From Rhynchopus sp. YZ270_cl-10 (taxonomy: Eukaryota; Euglenozoa; Diplonemea; Diplonemida; Diplonemidae), in the NCBI GenBank assembly GCA_964035575.1, contig OZ037928.1:248001-312000 (forward strand): a stretch of DNA of 64,000 nt, in the 5' to 3' direction. A program made the translations under genes and the position numbers. Below are positions 61,014 through 64,000 of this stretch, one piece after another. Position 1 is the first letter of the stretch; the number at the start of each line of letters is the position of its first letter. The notes below the pieces were generated by a model. It did no database searches and had not been told where the DNA came from. It saw nothing but the letters and a program-made list of their open reading frames with translations.

Positions 61014-62045
61014 TCACTGCGACAGTCTCGGTCGCTTGCAGTCTTCCTCAGGTGATTCGTCTCGCTTCCGTTTCGGACGGGCATGCACAAACTTCATCAG
61101 GTTCGCCTTCTTCACAGCGCTCGACACAGCAGCACTGCACCCAGAGAGGCGGATAGTTTGTAAGTTTGTCCCCACGCAGAAGTGTGAGCCTACGTCCGTC
61201 ACATTGCTGAGTGAAGACAAGTCGAGAGATGTTAAACTTTCACATCCGTTGAGGAAGTGAGCCCCGATGCGCGTAAGATGGGTGAGCGACGATAAGTCGA
61301 GAGATGTTAAACTGGTGCAGTGGAGGAGGAAGCTGTACCCTATCACCGTAACATTCTTGAGTGGCGTCACATCAATGCTATTTAAACTCCTGCATCCGGT
61401 GATGAAGCCGTTCCCAATCCGTGTGAGACTGTTGAATGAAGACAAGTCGACGGCTGTGAGGCTGCAGTTGGAGATGAACCAGTCTCCGATGTGCGTGACG
61501 TTGTTGAGTGAAGACAAGTCGAGCTCTGTTAAACTTTCGCATGTGTTCAGGAAGCCATTCTCAATGTGCGTGAGACTGTTGAATGAAGACAAGTCGAGTG
61601 ATGTCAAATTCCTGCAGTAGTAGAGAAAGTCGGCCTCAATGCGCGTGACAGTCGACACAGCACTCAGATCAAGTCGCGTTATCGATGTCAGACCCAAGAA
61701 CATAGCAGGAATGACAGTCGCAACCTCCGCCTGCAGAAGCAAACACGCCACCTCAGGATCCTTCACCTTCTTCAACTTCTCTGGCCTCAGGTCTGTCTCA
61801 CCCAACGCATGAAGCGCTGCTATGGCTTCACCCCTTTTTGTCGTCGTCACCAAAATCGTGTCCCCAGCACTCAGCTGCGTCATGTCCGCTCCTTCGCCCA
61901 TCACTTCGTCTCCGAAACTCATGCCAAAGCTGTCTTCAGGCAGCCCCACTGCAGACGCCACCTTCCGCCGCATGTCCTCCACTGTGTCAGCCAGAGCCAC
62001 CTCAATCACGTGTGTCTTGTCGCAAAACTCCACATTCAGATCCAT
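61014..62045 (-). CDS. LRR-15: LRR-12-type repeats with intact nuclear tail
   Basis: The protein is 343 residues from the conserved start at 62,045; an ATG at 62,294 in the same frame would add residues from repetitive spacer and is rejected. FCDKTHV variant, TTTKRGEAI linker, about 7 repeats of the LRR-12 type, SHFCVGTNLQTIRLSGC cap. Unlike LRR-12 to LRR-14 it keeps PKRKRDESPEEDCKRPRLSQ. That combination suggests the tail was lost in the other subfamily members, or gained here by recombination. Confidence 0.84.
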   Translation of the reverse strand: MDLNVEFCDKTHVIEVALADTVEDMRRKVASAVGLPEDSFGMSFGDEVMGEGADMTQLSAGDTILVTTTKRGEAIAALHALGETDLRPEKLKKVKDPEVACLLLQAEVATVIPAMFLGLTSITRLDLSAVSTVTRIEADFLYYCRNLTSLDLSSFNSLTHIENGFLNTCESLTELDLSSLNNVTHIGDWFISNCSLTAVDLSSFNSLTRIGNGFITGCRSLNSIDVTPLKNVTVIGYSFLLHCTSLTSLDLSSLTHLTRIGAHFLNGCESLTSLDLSSLSNVTDVGSHFCVGTNLQTIRLSGCSAAVSSAVKKANLMKFVHARPKRKRDESPEEDCKRPRLSQ

Positions 62046-62826
62046 GATTTTGTGTTGCTGTGTTTTTCTTGTTTCGTTATTTGTGCCTTCTGTGGTTGTG
62101 TTGTTATGAGTGCTTTGGGGAGGGTGGTGAGGCAGGGAAGCGACAGGTCGTTGCTTTATGTCACCTTTGATCACAATCGGTATCAAATTAAAGGAGAAAA
62201 GAATAGTTGGACACAATGGTCGCTGAAGTCTGTTGCTGTTGAGTCTTTGCATTTTATGAAAAGAACGGAAAGAAGAACAACCAAAACAAACCAAACATAA
62301 AAGAAGTGAAGCTGGCAGTACTAACGACTCTAGGAGGACGTGAACACCTCACACTTCGTGGACCAAACCACAAAGCGGGCTTTGTCAATGACGATGGCAT
62401 GTGGTTCCAAAGCAATGTACTGCACTAAGAACAACAGTGATCCAAGAACCATGGGTGGCACACAAACCCAAATGCCGCAACAAAGGTGACTGACGAACGT
62501 GCGGGCGTTGTCATTGCTACGGTTCCTTTCTTGCATGAAGTCAAAAGCCATGGGGGAGAGAGAGACAGAGAGTGGGTGGGGGATATCATAAAACACAACC
62601 CGCACCTCAGCTTTCCGATGAGGGCGCTCTTAATTACACGGGGAGGGGTGGCTGTTTTTGTGTCCACACGACAGGTGACATATGTCATATGACATGGTAA
62701 AAACGATGAGATGTGCACGTCATTCTCTGTACAGAACACACACGTTACTAAGGTATACCCAGGTACCCAGACCCACGCAGTGTTACATTTACCTCAAGTG
62801 TCGCCCACAAGAGGGAATGCGACACC
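62046..62826. other. Spacer upstream of LRR-15
   Basis: 62,160-62,205 has the GATCACAATCGGTATCAAAT block found upstream of LRR-1, 2 and 11. 62,550-62,650 resembles 845-915 (AAAACACAACCCG, CTTTCCGATGAGGGC). CATATGTCATATGACATG palindrome near 62,678. No gene is seen. Confidence 0.5.
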
Positions 62827-62835
62827 GTAAAAAAA

Positions 62836-64000
62836 AGAAAAGTTTATAAGATGATCCTAAGCCTCTCGTGCTTAGTCACCTTATCATATTCGTTATCGCA
62901 CAGCTTCAGCTGCGCTGGCTTCTACAAGTTTGTTGTCAGGGATGATGTCATTTCCCCAGCCGGAGTTCGTAATTTTGGCACGTACGATGACGTGTTCGAG
63001 CATGTGCATAGTGTAGCGCGGGTACGTAAAAACTGGGCGACGGTCGTAGCCTATAAGTCCGGGTGCGCCAATGGACCGGAGGCCCCGTGAGGAGGAGATG
63101 GCGGATGCGGGAAATGGGTTTTGGATCCCAAGAGCTTTGCACAGGCGGTGAAGCTTGTTGAGCAATGTGCGCAAGGCAGAGGCCCGTTCTCTAATGTTAG
63201 AGGTTGGCCGGAGAACGTAGATCCTGTGGAAAATTTCCAAGTCAATGGCAAGTTCCACGCATGTCACAGGCAGGTTGGCGGTGCTCCATTTCAGGGAGGA
63301 GGCCCATTGGAGCATTCGCTTCAGTTCGTGGCGCTTCTGCTTGCATCTCGGATCATCGTCCTTCCCAAAGAAAGGGGCGAGCTGCCGGTAGATGGCCTCC
63401 TGGTATGGGGGCGCATCGAACACTTCAAAGTCCATACGCCATGGGTGGCGTGCAGGCGCTGTGGTCGTCCGCGAGGACAGGTGATCATCTACTGCGGTGG
63501 TGACGTCCAGCAGGTATCTCTGCGTGTCAACGACGACTTGCTTGGGCGTGTTCGTGGGAGCTATGCCATGCATAGCCAGGCAACTCGGGGTGTTCGGGCC
63601 GATCCTGTCGAGGAGAGGGCGGTGCGCTTCCTTCACGTTAGCAGACACAGTGTGCGGGCAAGTCCACAGCAGGTGCTTCGCCAGCCCGGAGGTTGGTGTG
63701 AGGCATAAGGGGCACTGATTCACTTCGAGGTGTATGCCACCTCTCTTTGTTGACTCGTATAGGCACAGCACCGTAGGGTGCGCGTAGAGTATCCCATCGC
63801 AGATGATGCGGCGGAGGCGGTAAGCTAGCAGGGGGTGGGACCACTGCAATTGGTCGTGCAGGTACGTGGTGTCGGCGAGGTTGACGCCGTGTTGAGCGCC
63901 GTCGTAAGTCGGTCTGTCCAAGGCAAGATCTGTGAACTTCTGTCGTCGGACGATTTCGCGAATGGCGTGGTGTCGTTCACCTGGCGCGAGAAGACCTAGG
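62836..64000 (-). mobile_element. LINE-3: 3' part of a non-LTR retrotransposon
   Basis: The element enters from the right window edge on the minus strand and ends near 62,836. The 3' untranslated region is only about 55 bases and contains a perfect hairpin (CTAAGC, 7-base loop, GCTTAG at 62,857-62,875). No poly(A) beyond a short A/T-rich end. Tail copies lie at 44,015, 46,731 and 49,171. Confidence 0.82.
62893..64000 (-). CDS. LINE-3 C-terminal protein region (RT upstream, outside window)
   Basis: The frame is open from the window edge to a TAA at 62,893 (at least 369 residues). It includes HPLLAYRLRRIICDG and the zinc knuckle CPLCLTPTSGLAKHLLWTCP, typical of the region after a LINE RT domain. 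Near the end, GLIGYDRRPVFTYP parallels AITGIDRRPIFAGG of LINE-2, so the two are related. It lacks the double Cys/His modules and the PIP motif of LINE-2, ending instead with KLVEASAAEAVR. No breaks are visible in this part. Confidence 0.8.
   Translation of the reverse strand, partial: LGLLAPGERHHAIREIVRRQKFTDLALDRPTYDGAQHGVNLADTTYLHDQLQWSHPLLAYRLRRIICDGILYAHPTVLCLYESTKRGGIHLEVNQCPLCLTPTSGLAKHLLWTCPHTVSANVKEAHRPLLDRIGPNTPSCLAMHGIAPTNTPKQVVVDTQRYLLDVTTAVDDHLSSRTTTAPARHPWRMDFEVFDAPPYQEAIYRQLAPFFGKDDDPRCKQKRHELKRMLQWASSLKWSTANLPVTCVELAIDLEIFHRIYVLRPTSNIRERASALRTLLNKLHRLCKALGIQNPFPASAISSSRGLRSIGAPGLIGYDRRPVFTYPRYTMHMLEHVIVRAKITNSGWGNDIIPDNKLVEASAAEAVR

Overview
The window looks like nuclear DNA of a eukaryotic microbe. 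It has spliced genes with GT-AG introns whose donors follow GTATGT, multidomain signalling proteins (FYVE, U-box, EF-hand), LINE retrotransposons, many DNA-transposon remnants and long satellites. Everything I can call as a host gene lies on the minus strand. An endonuclease-RT-RNase H LINE and gene-poor, repeat-rich DNA would fit a diplonemid or another euglenozoan, but that placement is a guess.

The main content is a tandemly amplified family of at least 15 related genes (LRR-1 to LRR-15), all on the minus strand, in three blocks: 1-4.7 kb, 20.5-42.8 kb and 53-62 kb. A typical member has a ubiquitin-like N-terminus of about 68 residues, a short helical linker, 5 to 12 leucine-rich repeats of 25 residues and, in about half of them, a C-terminal bipartite nuclear localisation signal. 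Repeat number differs between copies and the ends are conserved. Several copies are broken by stops, frameshifts, deletions or a retrotransposon. I do not recognise the family as a named one.

Region by region: 1-4.7 kb LRR-1 to LRR-3. 4.7-7.8 kb non-coding DNA with foldbacks and 28-32 bp palindromes. 7.77-12.46 kb a candidate DNA transposon with CACGACGG termini. 12.7-15.3 kb a large histidine-phosphatase/PX/FYVE protein. 15.4-16.1 kb a hAT-type element. 16.4-20.05 kb a LINE with 5' truncation and an internal deletion. 20.5-42.8 kb the middle LRR block, with an intact LINE ORF inside LRR-5, duplicated fragments of the phosphatase gene, a 1.2 kb 9-bp satellite and a 395-bp tandem repeat. 44.85-48.9 kb an eight-exon U-box gene whose second intron holds a piece of large-subunit rRNA. 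50.8-52.7 kb a coiled-coil/EF-hand gene. 53-62 kb the third LRR block. 62.8-64 kb the 3' end of another LINE running off the window.

The most interesting points are the UBL-LRR-NLS family itself; a LINE protein ending in two tandem Cys/His modules and a canonical PCNA-binding motif; small DNA elements with CACGRCGG termini, 2-bp target duplications and arrays of TGACA-type motifs; and the rRNA fragment inside an intron. All functional statements are read from sequence only; no searches were run.
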